Below are positions 1 to 8,753 of a stretch of 64,000 nt of DNA, in pieces. The DNA comes from Halalkalibacter oceani (lineage in GTDB: Bacteria; Bacillota; Bacilli; Bacillales; Bacillaceae_D): positions 1 through 64,000 of the forward strand of contig NZ_JAMBOL010000015.1 in NCBI RefSeq assembly GCF_023715605.1, in the 5' to 3' direction. Both the position numbers and the translations under genes were made by a program. Each line of letters begins with the position of its first letter. Position 1 is the first letter of the stretch. The notes beneath the pieces were generated by a model. The model had not been told where the DNA came from, made no database searches, and saw only the letters and a program-made list of their open reading frames with translations.

Positions 1-17
1 ATGTCTTTTTCCTTTCC

Positions 18-80
18 CCAGAATTATAAATGTCGAAATGTTTCGAATTATATACGGACATTATAATCGACTAATTCTGG
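18..80. other. Possible recombination (res-like) site
   Basis: Inverted arms CCAGAATTA (18..26) and TAATTCTGG (72..80) enclose a 30-base segment (31..60) that starts TGTCG, ends CGGACA and has TTCGAA near its middle. This resembles the crossover subsite of Tn3-family serine resolvases. No resolvase gene lies in the next 8 kb, so if real it belongs to a gene left of the window or is a leftover. Inference only. Confidence 0.3.
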
Positions 81-155
81 ACAGGCAATACCGTCAACTT
101 TCGGTAATTTAAGGGTGTCAAAAACAGTATTAGCTTAAGTCAGCCTTGGTTTGCT

Positions 156-419
156 TTAATCTTCATTAAGGACAGTTTTTATTAATTTCTTCATTTCAGG
201 GGTTTGCATGATCTCGACCATTGCATCTTGCATCTCTGGTCTTTTCATTACACCTATCATTGTATTCTGCATTTCCGGATCATTCATGATCTCGATCATT
301 GTATTTTGCATTTCTGGCTGCTTCATCATTTCCACCATTTGATCCTGCATTTCAGGAGAACTCATCGTGCGTACCATTGCATCTTGCATTTCCGGTGTTG
401 CCATCATGTCTGCTAACAT
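156..419 (-). CDS. Methionine-rich 13-residue repeat protein
   Basis: An 87-residue protein built almost entirely of six copies of a 13-residue unit starting PEMQ (for example PEMQNTMIEIMND). Twenty of 87 residues are Met. The repeat spacing suggests a run of short amphipathic helices. There is no signal peptide or membrane segment. I do not recognise a named family; the unit faintly recalls the Asp-Pro/Met repeats of the spore germination protein GerD, and Met-rich repeats can also bind Cu(I), which would suit the copper genes elsewhere. The start is the ATG at 419, preceded only by a weak A-rich ribosome site, so truncation of a longer protein is possible. The repeat phase supports real coding. 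Confidence 0.55.
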   Translation of the reverse strand: MLADMMATPEMQDAMVRTMSSPEMQDQMVEMMKQPEMQNTMIEIMNDPEMQNTMIGVMKRPEMQDAMVEIMQTPEMKKLIKTVLNED

Positions 420-465
420 ATTTCTTTTTTGAATAAAGCTATTCTGATAGGGGAGTCGAAAAAGT

Positions 466-508
466 AAAGCCCGAATTTTCTCTTTGTTAGAGAAAATTCG
501 GGCTTTTT
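466..508. terminator. Strong bidirectional hairpin terminator
   Basis: A perfect 17-base stem (466..482 with 490..506), seven-base loop, then T-rich sequence on the + strand and T-rich sequence on the other side too. No + strand gene ends just before it, so it may be left from a lost gene or may insulate cadCA from upstream reading. The remaining bases to 650 show nothing else. Confidence 0.8.
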
Positions 509-650
509 AAGTGATAAACTCTTCAAGTTTTAAAACTGCATCCTAATGATATTCCTATTAGTGTATCTAACATAAAAAAGAAATTAAATTAAGGTATAAG
601 AATAATTAATTACTGCAAACTAAAGAAAACTTGATTTTATGTAAATTATA

Positions 651-713
651 TTCAAACATATATTTGACTATTTGTTTTTGATAAATTATAATTATATTCA
701 AATGTGTATTTGA
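651..713 (+). promoter_or_regulatory. cad promoter with two CadC boxes
   Basis: The promoter has -35 TTGACT (664..669), a 17-base spacer and -10 TATAAT (687..692). Two 16-base boxes of the form TCAAA-N6-TTTGA flank it: one at 652..667 covering the -35, one at 698..713 just after the -10. The pattern matches the operator known for staphylococcal CadC, so cadmium, lead or zinc should relieve repression of cadC-cadA. Confidence 0.85.
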
Positions 714-732
714 TTGATGTGAGGTGGAAAAT

Positions 733-1098
733 TTGCAAAATGATGCATGCGAAGTTACGTGTATAGATCAAGAAAAAGTCATAAGAGTTAAAAATGAACT
801 AATCCAACAAAATCCTTTGGAAGTAGCCAAAATTTTTAAAGCTTTATCAGATGATACTAGGATTAAAATTGCGTATGCTCTTTCTCTAGAAGATGAATTG
901 TGTGTTTGTGATGTAGCGAATATTGTTGGTGCTACAACCGCCACTACATCTCATCATTTGAGGTTACTAAAAAATATTGGGTTAGCTAGATATCGAAAAG
1001 AAGGTAAGTTAGTCTACTATTCATTAGATGATGAGCATGTAAAGCAACTAATACAGGTTGCATTTGCACATCAGAAGGAGGTTATGAAAATTGTCTGA
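733..1098 (+). CDS. cadC: CadC, ArsR-family metal-sensing repressor
   Basis: A winged-helix repressor of about 121 residues that releases DNA on binding Cd(II), Pb(II) or Zn(II). The metal-site cysteines are visible: two near the N-terminus in DACEVTC and two in ELCVCD, the pattern of staphylococcal CadC. The recognition helix region is [10 protein letters not shown]. The start chosen is TTG at 733, because GAGGTGG (721..727) sits five bases before it; a GTG at 724 is in frame but would lie inside that ribosome site. Its stop overlaps the cadA start by eight bases, so the two are translationally coupled. A paralogue lies at 49953..50336. Confidence 0.9.
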   Translation: MQNDACEVTCIDQEKVIRVKNELIQQNPLEVAKIFKALSDDTRIKIAYALSLEDELCVCDVANIVGATTATTSHHLRLLKNIGLARYRKEGKLVYYSLDDEHVKQLIQVAFAHQKEVMKIV

Positions 1099-3493
1099 AG
1101 CAAAAGCATTAGAGGCTGAAAAAAATGTTTATCGCGTTCAGGGGTTTACATGTGCAAATTGTGCAGGGAAGTTTGAAAATAATGTTAAAAAACTTCCAGG
1201 AGTACAGGATGCAAAAGTGAATTTTGGAGCATCTAAGATATCTGTTTACGGTGATGCAACGATTGAAGAGCTAGAAAAAGCAGGTGCATTCGAGAATCTT
1301 AAAGTGGCTCCTGAAAAACCAAGGCGAGAAGCTAAACTAGAGGTTAACGAGGACAAAAACGTATACCGTGTTGAAGGATTTACATGCGCAAACTGTGCAG
1401 GAAAATTTGAGAATAATGTAAAACAGCTTGCTGGAGTTGAGGATGCAAAAGTAAATTTTGGCGCATCTAAAATTGCTGTATATGGTAATGCAACGATTGA
1501 AGAACTAGAAAAAGCAGGTGCATTTGAGAATCTTAAAGTGACTCCTGAAAAATCTGCTCGCCAAGCTTCACAAGAGGTAAAAGAAGATACGAAAGAAGAT
1601 AAAGTGCCGTTTTATAAAAAGCATAGTACTTTACTCTATTCAGCCTTATTTCTTGTCTTTGGTTACCTTTCCTCATCTGTTAATGGGGATGAGAACATTG
1701 TTACTACATTATTATTTGTAGCATCTATGTTAATCGGAGGATTATCACTCTTTAAAGTCGGTTTACAAAACTTGATTCATTTTGACTTTGACATGAAAAC
1801 CCTTATGACAGTAGCTGTTATAGGTGGAGCCATTATTGGTGAATGGGGAGAAGTTGCTATTGTTGTCATTCTCTTTGCTATCAGTGAAGAACTTGAACGA
1901 TTTTCCATGGATAGAGCAAGACAATCGATTCGTTCATTAATGGATATCGCTCCTAAAGAGGCACTTGTTAGACGTAATGGACAAGAAATAATGATTCATG
2001 TTGATGATATTGCTGTTGGGGATATCATGATTGTAAAACCAGGTCAAAAGATTGCGATGGATGGTGTAGTTGTAAGTGGATACTCTGCCGTTAACCAAGC
2101 AGCTATTACAGGTGAATCAGTCCCTGTTGAGAAAACGGTGGATGATGAAGTATTTGCAGGTACCTTAAATGAAGAAGGATTACTTGAAGTAAAAATAACG
2201 AAACTTGTAGAAGATACAACGATTTCTAAAATTATTCATCTTGTAGAGGAAGCACAAGGAGAACGCGCTCCTTCGCAAGCATTTGTTGATAAATTCGCAA
2301 AATATTACACACCGATCATTATGATCATTGCAGCATTAGTTGCTATAGTCCCACCATTATTCTTTGATCTAAGTTGGGAAACATGGATTTATCAAGGATT
2401 AGCTGTTCTTGTTGTTGGTTGTCCTTGTGCGTTGGTTATATCAACTCCTATTTCTATTGTTTCAGCGATTGGGAATGCTGCGAAAAAAGGTGTCCTTGTC
2501 AAAGGCGGAGTGTATTTAGAAGAAATGGGTGCCTTAAAGGCTATTGCATTTGATAAAACAGGTACCTTAACAAAAGGGGTCCCAGCTGTAACTGATTATA
2601 ATGTGTTGAAAAAACAGATAAATGAAAAAGAATTACTATCCATTATTACTGCATTGGAGTATCGTTCTCAGCATCCTCTTGCTTCAGCCATCATGAAAAA
2701 AGCAGAAGAAGAAAACATTACTTATTCTGACGTACAGGTAGAGGATTTCTCTTCTATCACAGGAAAGGGTATAAAGGGTAATGTAAACGGGACGACTTAT
2801 TATATCGGTAGCCCGAAACTCTTTAAGGAATTATTGACTACTGATTTCGATAAAGACTTAGAGCAAAATGTTACTACTCTTCAAAATCAAGGTAAGACAG
2901 CCATGATTATTGGAACCGAAAAAGAAATACTTGCAGTTATTGCAGTTGCTGATGAAGTTCGTGAATCAAGTAAGGAAATTATTCAAAAGTTACATCAACT
3001 TGGAATCAAAAAAACAATTATGCTTACAGGTGATAACAAAGGTACGGCGAATGCAATAGGAAGTCATGTTGGAGTATCTGATATCCGAGCCGATCTGATG
3101 CCTCAGGACAAATTAGAATATATAAAACAATTAAGGGCCGACTTTGGGAATGTCGCCATGGTAGGAGATGGTGTCAATGATGCACCTGCATTGGCAGCCT
3201 CAACAGTCGGTATCGCAATGGGTGGAGCCGGTACAGACACAGCCTTAGAAACGGCAGACGTCGCTCTAATGGGAGACGATTTAAGAAAACTTCCATTCAC
3301 TGTAAAACTTAGCCGAAAAGCTCTTAATATCATCAAAGCTAACATTACTTTCGCCATTGCTATTAAATTTATTGCCTTACTATTGGTTATCCCAGGTTGG
3401 TTAACACTTTGGATTGCCATCCTTTCAGATATGGGGGCGACCATTCTAGTAGCGCTAAATGGTTTGCGCCTAATGAGAGTGAAAGAAGAATAA
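1091..3493 (+). CDS. cadA: CadA, P1B-type Cd/Zn/Pb-exporting ATPase
   Basis: An 800-residue heavy-metal P-type ATPase that pumps Cd(II), Zn(II) or Pb(II) out of the cell. Two nearly identical N-terminal metal-binding domains each carry [12 protein letters not shown]. Further on are the CPC membrane metal site (about residue 445), the phosphorylated Asp in DKTGTLTKG (about 488), the TGES actuator loop and GDGVNDAP. The CPC motif with this type of N-terminus points to Cd/Zn rather than Cu. The start is TTG at 1091 with AAGGAGG nine bases before; it overlaps cadC. The second copy at 50329 has only one N-terminal metal domain, so this one has an internal duplication. Confidence 0.93.
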   Translation: MSEAKALEAEKNVYRVQGFTCANCAGKFENNVKKLPGVQDAKVNFGASKISVYGDATIEELEKAGAFENLKVAPEKPRREAKLEVNEDKNVYRVEGFTCANCAGKFENNVKQLAGVEDAKVNFGASKIAVYGNATIEELEKAGAFENLKVTPEKSARQASQEVKEDTKEDKVPFYKKHSTLLYSALFLVFGYLSSSVNGDENIVTTLLFVASMLIGGLSLFKVGLQNLIHFDFDMKTLMTVAVIGGAIIGEWGEVAIVVILFAISEELERFSMDRARQSIRSLMDIAPKEALVRRNGQEIMIHVDDIAVGDIMIVKPGQKIAMDGVVVSGYSAVNQAAITGESVPVEKTVDDEVFAGTLNEEGLLEVKITKLVEDTTISKIIHLVEEAQGERAPSQAFVDKFAKYYTPIIMIIAALVAIVPPLFFDLSWETWIYQGLAVLVVGCPCALVISTPISIVSAIGNAAKKGVLVKGGVYLEEMGALKAIAFDKTGTLTKGVPAVTDYNVLKKQINEKELLSIITALEYRSQHPLASAIMKKAEEENITYSDVQVEDFSSITGKGIKGNVNGTTYYIGSPKLFKELLTTDFDKDLEQNVTTLQNQGKTAMIIGTEKEILAVIAVADEVRESSKEIIQKLHQLGIKKTIMLTGDNKGTANAIGSHVGVSDIRADLMPQDKLEYIKQLRADFGNVAMVGDGVNDAPALAASTVGIAMGGAGTDTALETADVALMGDDLRKLPFTVKLSRKALNIIKANITFAIAIKFIALLLVIPGWLTLWIAILSDMGATILVALNGLRLMRVKEE

Positions 3494-3505
3494 AGGAAAA
3501 GGGCT

Positions 3506-3545
3506 AAAAAGGCTTTCTAGACAGTTTGGAAAGCCTTTTTCTAAA
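3506..3545 (+). terminator. Terminator after cadA
   Basis: A 12-base stem (3506..3517 with 3529..3540) whose right arm ends in a T run. It closes the cadC-cadA operon 13 bases after the stop. Confidence 0.85.
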
Positions 3546-3638
3546 ATAATTTCAAATAGTATTACTTCTTAATATCCATCCTAAATAAATATGGGAAGAT
3601 TGGGTATAAGTAAATAACAGCTTCATATTACATATAGG

Positions 3639-3652
3639 TATCCATATGGATA
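3639..3652. promoter_or_regulatory. 14-base perfect palindrome upstream of lpd-like gene
   Basis: TATCCATATGGATA is a perfect palindrome 65 bases before the likely start of the next gene. It could be an operator; no matching copy was noticed elsewhere in the window. Confidence 0.3.
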
Positions 3653-3716
3653 AAAAGAACTTTCATTGGAATTAAAATTAATTCTATTCTTTATCAAATC
3701 AAAGGAGGAAACTGAT

Positions 3717-5135
3717 ATGACTGTTGAAGGAAAAAGAGAAGTAGATTTGTTAGTTATTGGTGCAGGTTCAGGAGGTTATGTAGCTGCTATACGTGCTGCT
3801 CAGTTAGGGAAAAAAGTGGTGTTGGTGGATAAAGCAGAGTTAGGAGGGGTTTGCCTTAATCGTGGATGTATACCTTCAAAGGCTCTTATCAGTGCTTCTG
3901 AACGAGTAAAACACATAAAACATGCTAATACAATAGGGATAAAGGTTTCAGGTGAAGTTAATGTAGAGATGCCAGAAGTAGTGAAATGGAAGGACGGTAT
4001 AGTGAATAAACTAACGAATGGTGTTCAGACTTTGCTGAAAGGAAATGGTGTCGAAGTCATTAGTGGGGAAGCATATCTGACTGAACCCTTTGTTGTCAAA
4101 ATAAATATTGGTAACCAAGAACAAGTCTTTTCATACAAAGACTTAATTCTTGCAATAGGATCATTACCTACTGAGTTAAAAAGTATGCCATTTGATAGAA
4201 AAAGAATCATCTCTTCGACTGAGGCATTGACACTTCAGGAAGTACCGAAACATTTAGTTGTAGTAGGTGGCGGTTATATCGGTTTAGAGTTAGGAACTGC
4301 TTATGCCAAATTCGGAGCTAAAGTGACCATCCTTGAAGGATCAGATACAATTATTCCAGGTACGGACCCTATGCTGACAAGCGTAGTCAAACGTCATTTA
4401 AAGGAACATGGAATCACGGTCAAAACGAATGCTTTAGTCCAAGGCGGAGAAAATACAGGCGATGAAGTAAACATTGAGGTTCAAATTAATGGAAAAGAAG
4501 AGATAATCAAGGGTGACTATTGCTTAGTTTCCATTGGAAGAAAACCGAATACAGGGAAAATGGGGTTGGAAAATATTGGGGTAGAACTTGACCGACACGG
4601 GTTTATTAAGATAAATGATAAATGTCAAACAAATGTTGAACATGTATATGCGATTGGAGACTGTGCTGGTGGTTACCTCCTTGCTCATAAAGCTAGTTAC
4701 GAGGGTAAAATAGCTGCCGAAGTAATAAGTGGGCTAAAAAGTGTGATTGATTTTCAGGCAATGCCTTTTGTAATTTTCAGCGATCCTGAAGTAGCCTATA
4801 CAGGTTTAACGGAGAAGGAAGCAAAGGAAAAAGGATATGAAACGGTTTCTAGTCGATTTCCATTCCAAGCTAACGGTAGAGCCTTATCTGTTTCGGACGG
4901 TGATGGTTTCGTAAAAGTTGTAGCCGACAAAAAATCCAATCGAGTGTTAGGTGTACAAATGGTCGGACCAGATGTATCATCCCTGATTGCTGAAGCAGTT
5001 TTTGCGATTGAGTGTGGAGCAACAGCAGAAGATCTCAGCCTTACGATACATGCACATCCAACTTTACCTGAGCCCTTAATGGAAGCTGCTGAAGGTGTTA
5101 TGGGACATGCTATTCATATGTTAAATAAAATATAA
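3717..5135 (+). CDS. lpdA: Dihydrolipoamide dehydrogenase-like flavoprotein
   Basis: A class I pyridine-nucleotide-disulfide oxidoreductase of 472 residues. It shows the FAD-binding GAGSGGYVAA, the redox pair Cys46/Cys51 in GGVCLNRGCIPSK, the NAD-binding GGGYIGLELG, the second FAD motif YAIGDCAGG, and the C-terminal HAHPTLPEP typical of lipoamide dehydrogenase. There is no N-terminal mercury-binding domain and no C-terminal vicinal Cys pair, so it is not a standard mercuric reductase. The ATG at 3717 has AAAGGAGG eight bases before it. No E1/E2 complex genes are near, so its role in this metal cluster is unclear; reduction of a thiol carrier is one guess. Its 3' half is duplicated at 6172..6793. 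Confidence 0.85.
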   Translation: MTVEGKREVDLLVIGAGSGGYVAAIRAAQLGKKVVLVDKAELGGVCLNRGCIPSKALISASERVKHIKHANTIGIKVSGEVNVEMPEVVKWKDGIVNKLTNGVQTLLKGNGVEVISGEAYLTEPFVVKINIGNQEQVFSYKDLILAIGSLPTELKSMPFDRKRIISSTEALTLQEVPKHLVVVGGGYIGLELGTAYAKFGAKVTILEGSDTIIPGTDPMLTSVVKRHLKEHGITVKTNALVQGGENTGDEVNIEVQINGKEEIIKGDYCLVSIGRKPNTGKMGLENIGVELDRHGFIKINDKCQTNVEHVYAIGDCAGGYLLAHKASYEGKIAAEVISGLKSVIDFQAMPFVIFSDPEVAYTGLTEKEAKEKGYETVSSRFPFQANGRALSVSDGDGFVKVVADKKSNRVLGVQMVGPDVSSLIAEAVFAIECGATAEDLSLTIHAHPTLPEPLMEAAEGVMGHAIHMLNKI

Positions 5136-5240
5136 TTAGAACAAGTTTGAGCATTAGAGTTGTCTAGAATAATAAAATCACGCCTCCCAACAATTTTTTT
5201 AATACATCTATATAAGAGTGTAAATTAAGGGGTTTTTAAT

Positions 5241-5285
5241 ATGAAGAAAAGTCCACATCCCAAAACATTGGAGATGGAAAAATGA
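5241..5285 (+). CDS. 14-residue leader peptide coupled to cadD
   Basis: A short frame (MKKSPHPKTLEMEK) begins at ATG 5241 with AAGGGG eight bases before it. Its TGA stop (5283..5285) overlaps the cadD ATG (5282) in an ATGA junction. The arrangement suggests translational coupling or a leader that tunes CadD synthesis. The cadD gene also has its own GGAG site inside this frame. Inference from layout only. Confidence 0.45.
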   Translation: MKKSPHPKTLEMEK

Positions 5286-5899
5286 TTGTAACAATGCTTA
5301 CAGCTGCTACGGTTTATGTGGCGACAGGAATTGATTATCTCGTTATCTTAATCCTCTTGTTTTCGCAAATAAAAAAAGGTGAGGTAAAACATATTTGGAT
5401 AGGACAATATATAGGAACTGCGATTATTATAGGAGTAAGTCTTTTTGTTGCTCTAGGGGTTGCAAATTTAATTCCTCAGCAATGGGTTATAGGACTACTA
5501 GGGCTTTTACCACTTTACTTAGGTGTAAAAATATGGATTAAAGGAGAAGGTGATGAAGATGAAAGTAAGATTTTATCCTTATTCTCCTCAGGTAAATTTA
5601 ATCAATTATTTGTGACGGTTACTTTCATTGTATTGGCTTCTAGTGCGGATGATTTTTCCATTTATGTACCGTACTTCACGACGTTAAATATGATTGAAAT
5701 CTTTGTTGCTATTATTGTCTTTTTAATTATGGTTGGAGTTTTATGCTATGTCAGCTATCGTTTAGCTTCCTTAGATTTAGTATCGCAAAAAATTGAGAAA
5801 TATGAACGTTGGATTGTACCAATTGTATTCATAGGGTTAGGGGTTTATATAATGTTTGAAAATGACACATTCGATGCTTTGATTTCATTTCTTCTTTGA
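5282..5899 (+). CDS. cadD: CadD-family cadmium resistance transporter
   Basis: A 205-residue membrane protein of the Cad family (LysE-related superfamily) thought to export or bind cadmium at the membrane. It has about five to six hydrophobic segments, a conserved IGQYIGT and LGLLPLYLGVKIWIKGE stretch followed by an acidic loop (GDEDE), and SSADDFSIYVPYF. Length and motif order match staphylococcal CadD. The second family member at 7769..8431 shares WVIPIVFIGLG-like and YLGVK motifs but differs widely, so these are old paralogues. The start at 5282 overlaps the stop of a leader peptide. Confidence 0.85.
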   Translation: MIVTMLTAATVYVATGIDYLVILILLFSQIKKGEVKHIWIGQYIGTAIIIGVSLFVALGVANLIPQQWVIGLLGLLPLYLGVKIWIKGEGDEDESKILSLFSSGKFNQLFVTVTFIVLASSADDFSIYVPYFTTLNMIEIFVAIIVFLIMVGVLCYVSYRLASLDLVSQKIEKYERWIVPIVFIGLGVYIMFENDTFDALISFLL

Positions 5900-5933
5900 A
5901 GTGACAAATCCAAACAATAAAGGAGAACTTTTT

Positions 5934-6079
5934 ATGAATGTTGTTATAATCGGTAGGCCGACAGGCTGGTTAACAATGGGGAGGCACTCAAACAACATAA
6001 AATAAGTTTCATAGCGATTGCTAAAAAAATGTACAAGGTAAACAGTCGGTCTTCCGTAATGGGCACGATTGTTGAATAA
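5934..6079 (+). pseudogene. Remnant of a flavoprotein-like gene
   Basis: A good ribosome site (AAAGGAGA, 5919..5926) precedes ATG 5934, which opens MNVVIIG, the start of a Rossmann-type nucleotide-binding fold. The frame stops after 23 codons; a second frame continues to a stop at 6077. This looks like a shortened, frameshifted oxidoreductase gene. It may be the lost 5' part of the lpd-like fragment that follows, but that is not shown. Confidence 0.4.
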
Positions 6080-6085
6080 GGAGTA

Positions 6086-6137
6086 AAGGAGTGATACATA
6101 TTAGTCATAACTAGTATGTATCACTCCTTATTTTTTA
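6086..6137 (+). terminator. Terminator between two gene remnants
   Basis: A perfect 15-base stem (6086..6100 with 6115..6129) with a 14-base loop, followed by ATTTTTT. It lies directly after the stop at 6077..6079. Confidence 0.8.
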
Positions 6138-6171
6138 TGACTTTTTTTGATTTAGGTCTTGATAAGATTAG

Positions 6172-6793
6172 AGATTATTGCTTAGTTTCCATTGGAAGAA
6201 AACCGAACACAAGGAAAATTGGATTGGAAAATATCGGAGTTGAATTAGACCAACGCGGTTTTATTAAGATAAATGATAAATGTCAAACAAACGTTGAACA
6301 TGTCTATGCGATTGGGGACTGTGCCGGTGGTTATCTTCTTGCTCATAAAGCGAGTTACGAAGGTAAGATTGCTGCAGAGGTGATAAGTGGGTTAAAGAGT
6401 GTGATTGATTTTCAGGCAATGCCTTTTGTTATTTTCAGCGATCCAGAAGTAGCCTATACAGGCTTAACGGAGAAGGAAGCAAAGAAAGAAGGATATGAAA
6501 CGGTTTCTAGTCGTTTTCCATTCCAAGCCAACGGCAGAGCTTTATCTGTTTCGGATGCCGATGGTTTTGTACAAGTTGTGACGGATAAGGGAACTAATCG
6601 GGTGTTAGGTGTACAAATGGTAGGACCAGAAGTATCATCTCTTATTGCTGAAGCAGTTTTTGCCATTGAGTCAGGGGCAACGGCAGAAGATCTCAGCCTC
6701 ACAATTCATGCACACCCAACCTTACCTGAACCTCTGATGGAAGCTGCTGAAGGAGTTATGGGACATGCTATTCATATGCTGAATAAAAAGTAA
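6172..6793 (+). pseudogene. 3' duplicate of the lpd-like gene
   Basis: From about 6174 the sequence is close to 4513..5135 at both DNA and protein level, covering the last 206 or so residues including YAIGDCAGG and HAHPTLPEP. It lacks the N-terminal FAD domain and the redox Cys pair, so it cannot work as a dehydrogenase. Homology starts abruptly after the upstream terminator, and an in-frame ATG at 6116 lies inside that terminator and is not a credible start. It represents a partial tandem duplication or the survivor of a second full copy. Confidence 0.85.
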
Positions 6794-6818
6794 TCCGAAC
6801 AGTTAGAGCATAACAGGG

Positions 6819-6860
6819 CCTGCACAATCAAAAGTGCAGGTCGAATTATTTTTATTTTTA
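6819..6860 (+). terminator. Terminator after the lpd remnant
   Basis: CCTGCAC (6819..6825) pairs with GTGCAGG (6834..6840), followed by a T-rich tract. Confidence 0.7.
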
Positions 6861-6960
6861 TGTAATAACAGCAGATTAGGTTTTATAGTATTAATTGCCG
6901 TCCCTCTATATACGATACCCGATGGTTAAACTATATCTTCCATTGTATTTACAAGCTTGA

Positions 6961-7059
6961 AAAGCAAAAAGAAAGCTATCGGCTGTTTTATTAGGTTTAT
7001 CTACTATAATTGGGGTTGCAGCAGCTCTGTTTCTAACCGAACTCATTTTTATTAAATAA
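6961..7059 (+). pseudogene. C-terminal scrap of a membrane protein
   Basis: A 32-codon open stretch with no start ends at TAA 7059 and encodes one hydrophobic segment of the type LSAVLLGLSTIIGVAAALF. A stop lies immediately before it. A hairpin at 7071..7101 follows as its probable terminator. The parent family is not recognisable. Apart from this and the hairpins, nothing is seen in 6794..7202. Confidence 0.35.
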
Positions 7060-7070
7060 GAATTATCTCA

Positions 7071-7105
7071 AAAAAGGCTTTCTTATGAAGAAAACCTTTT
7101 TGATG
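7071..7105 (+). terminator. Hairpin terminator
   Basis: A 14-base stem with one mismatch (7071..7084 with 7088..7101) and a tight three-base turn; the right arm ends in five T. It also lies beyond the 3' end of the minus-strand lspA gene. Confidence 0.6.
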
Positions 7106-7202
7106 GCTGGATTTTAAATCTATCAGTAGCATAAATTAAAACTAATAAAGTCATCTATAATATTGGAAGCAAGATAGAGCTGAATCCCGAACTCGAACAT
7201 CC

Positions 7203-7649
7203 TTAAGATTGATTACTCTCTAATTTTGACTCTTTATAAGTGCTAATAAGGAATAAAATAACTCCACAAACTAAAAAAACATCCGCAGTATTAAAAATTG
7301 GATAATTAATAAATGTAACCTCGTACATATCTGTTACTTCCCCAAAAATTAAACGGTCTACAACGTTTCCCATTGCACCTCCTATAAAAAAGCCAAAGGC
7401 TATACGTGTTAGCTTATCAGTTACTTTACGGGAATAAATAAGACCAATAACTATAACAATCAACGCAATGCTAATTAAGAATATTTTTTGTCCTGAAAAT
7501 ATTCCCCAAGCAGCACCTGTATTTCGATGAGATGTCAATTGGAAAAAACCATTGATAATTGGGATCGATTGCCCATAGTCCATAAAATTTCTAACTAAAT
7601 ATTTAATAAGCTGATCAATACTAAGTGTGAGTATAATAATCCAATACAA
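7203..7649 (-). CDS. lspA: Lipoprotein signal peptidase (signal peptidase II)
   Basis: An aspartyl membrane protease of about 148 residues that removes signal peptides from diacylglyceryl-modified prolipoproteins. Four hydrophobic segments are present with the family boxes SHRNTGAAWGI, GNVVDR (first catalytic Asp) and FNTADV (second catalytic Asp). The box usually read EVVDFI is EVTDMY here, so it is diverged from chromosomal copies. TTG 7649 is the chosen start, because GAGGTG precedes it by five bases and the protein then aligns with Bacillus LspA from its first residue; a GTG at 7658 is the alternative. Accessory lspA genes are known companions of cadmium and lead resistance loci, where the benefit is not well explained. 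Confidence 0.9.
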   Translation of the reverse strand: MYWIIILTLSIDQLIKYLVRNFMDYGQSIPIINGFFQLTSHRNTGAAWGIFSGQKIFLISIALIVIVIGLIYSRKVTDKLTRIAFGFFIGGAMGNVVDRLIFGEVTDMYEVTFINYPIFNTADVFLVCGVILFLISTYKESKLESNQS

Positions 7650-7768
7650 AGTCGTCACCTCATTGTTTTGTTTTTATAAAGATTTGTACGCTGCGATACT
7701 TAAAGGAAAGGGGATTTAACAATACAATCATCGAAACCTTGCTGATAATTTGGAGTTTAACTACCTTA

Positions 7769-8431
7769 TTATCTGAAGATAGACCACATGTTAGAAAATG
7801 TTTCATTTTCTAACATAATAAATATACCTAATCCTATAAACACAATTGGAATAACCCATCTGCCGTATTTCTCAAGTGTTTCAGAAACATATCTGAATCT
7901 TGCTAGACGATAGCCGATTAAGCACCAGACCGCAACCATTATAAAGAAAGTAACAACTGTAATGACCAGTTGATTGTTATTTAAAGTAGAAAAGAACGGA
8001 ACATAAATTCCAATGTTATCTCCACCATTGGCAAATGTGATAAAGGCAACACTTAAATAGAACTTATTAAATTTATTTAAACTAGAAAGAATAGCACCTT
8101 CATCTTCTTCCTCACCCTTAATAAACAGTTTAACTCCTAAATAGATCGGGATTAATCCAAGCAAACCCACCCATTCCTCAGGAATAAGTGTTACTCCAAA
8201 TGTTGCTAAGAGACTAATTAAAACTAAAAGCGCAAAACCAAGATATTGGCCAATGACTATATCTCTAGGGTAAATACGATTTCCCATCGGCTGCATGTTA
8301 ACGGCTGAGCCATTACTTGCTTTAGCTTGTGAACTTGCCTGAGAGAACAGCAACATCAAAACAAAAATATCATCGATATTGGTTACTATAAATGATCCTA
8401 AAGCATAGAGAATTGTTAATATTAAATTCAT
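7769..8431 (-). CDS. cadD: CadD-family cadmium resistance transporter, second copy
   Basis: A 220-residue integral membrane protein of the same family as the product of 5282..5899, with NIDDIFVLMLLFSQ at the N-terminus, an extra loop of about 15 residues after it, IGQYLGF, LGLIPIYLGVKLFIKGE, an acidic EEEDEG loop and WVIPIVFIGLG. The C-terminal segments are hydrophobic. AAAGGA lies about nine bases before ATG 8431. A perfect CadC-type box lies about 170 bases upstream, so it should respond to the same metals as cadCA. Confidence 0.87.
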   Translation of the reverse strand: MNLILTILYALGSFIVTNIDDIFVLMLLFSQASSQAKASNGSAVNMQPMGNRIYPRDIVIGQYLGFALLVLISLLATFGVTLIPEEWVGLLGLIPIYLGVKLFIKGEEEDEGAILSSLNKFNKFYLSVAFITFANGGDNIGIYVPFFSTLNNNQLVITVVTFFIMVAVWCLIGYRLARFRYVSETLEKYGRWVIPIVFIGLGIFIMLENETFSNMWSIFR

Positions 8432-8597
8432 AAAAAAAATCCTTTCTAAATTACTCCCTAATAGGATTAAAAGCTATTTAGTTATTTTAGTTTGTTACCC
8501 ATTCTATTATTTTCCCCTCATGTAATGATTTGGAATTCACCTAGCATGATCCTAAAATTAATAGATAGTATTTTATGTAAAAACATTGGAATTTATT

Positions 8598-8617
8598 ATT
8601 CAAATATTTATTTGAAT
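8598..8617 (-). promoter_or_regulatory. CadC box upstream of second cadD
   Basis: ATTCAAATATTTATTTGAAT is a symmetric box with the TCAAA-N6-TTTGA core. Read on the minus strand its TTGAAT could serve as the -35 element for a promoter toward 8431, with TACATA-like sequence as -10, leaving a leader of about 140 bases. Spacing and sequence match the boxes at 652..713. Confidence 0.7.
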
Positions 8618-8753
8618 ATATTGTGCTTTTAGAATAAAATTATTAACGTAAAATGTCAACATTAAAATGTTGGTTTGAATGAAATAAAAAGTGAGAGTAA
8701 ATTGAAAAACAAAAGAAACAAATCTATTGTACGTATTAGTCTTATTATTTCAT

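Noticed and set aside
204-416. 70-residue His/Leu-rich frame opposite the Met-rich repeat protein
   Set aside because: It is the mirror of the PEMQ repeats and has no ribosome site.
3717-5135. Mercuric reductase
   Set aside because: No N-terminal mercury-binding domain, no C-terminal Cys pair, no merR or merT nearby; the HAHPTLPEP end fits lipoamide dehydrogenase.
6116-6173. ATG 6116 as start of a 225-residue protein
   Set aside because: It lies inside a terminator hairpin with no ribosome site, and homology to the lpd-like gene begins only at about 6174.
8641-8682. Possible left terminal repeat of the Tn3-family element (TTAACGT and AAAATGTTGGTT)
   Set aside because: It points the same way as the right repeat, lacks the GGGG tip, and the match depends on a local palindrome (CAACATTAAAATGTTG).
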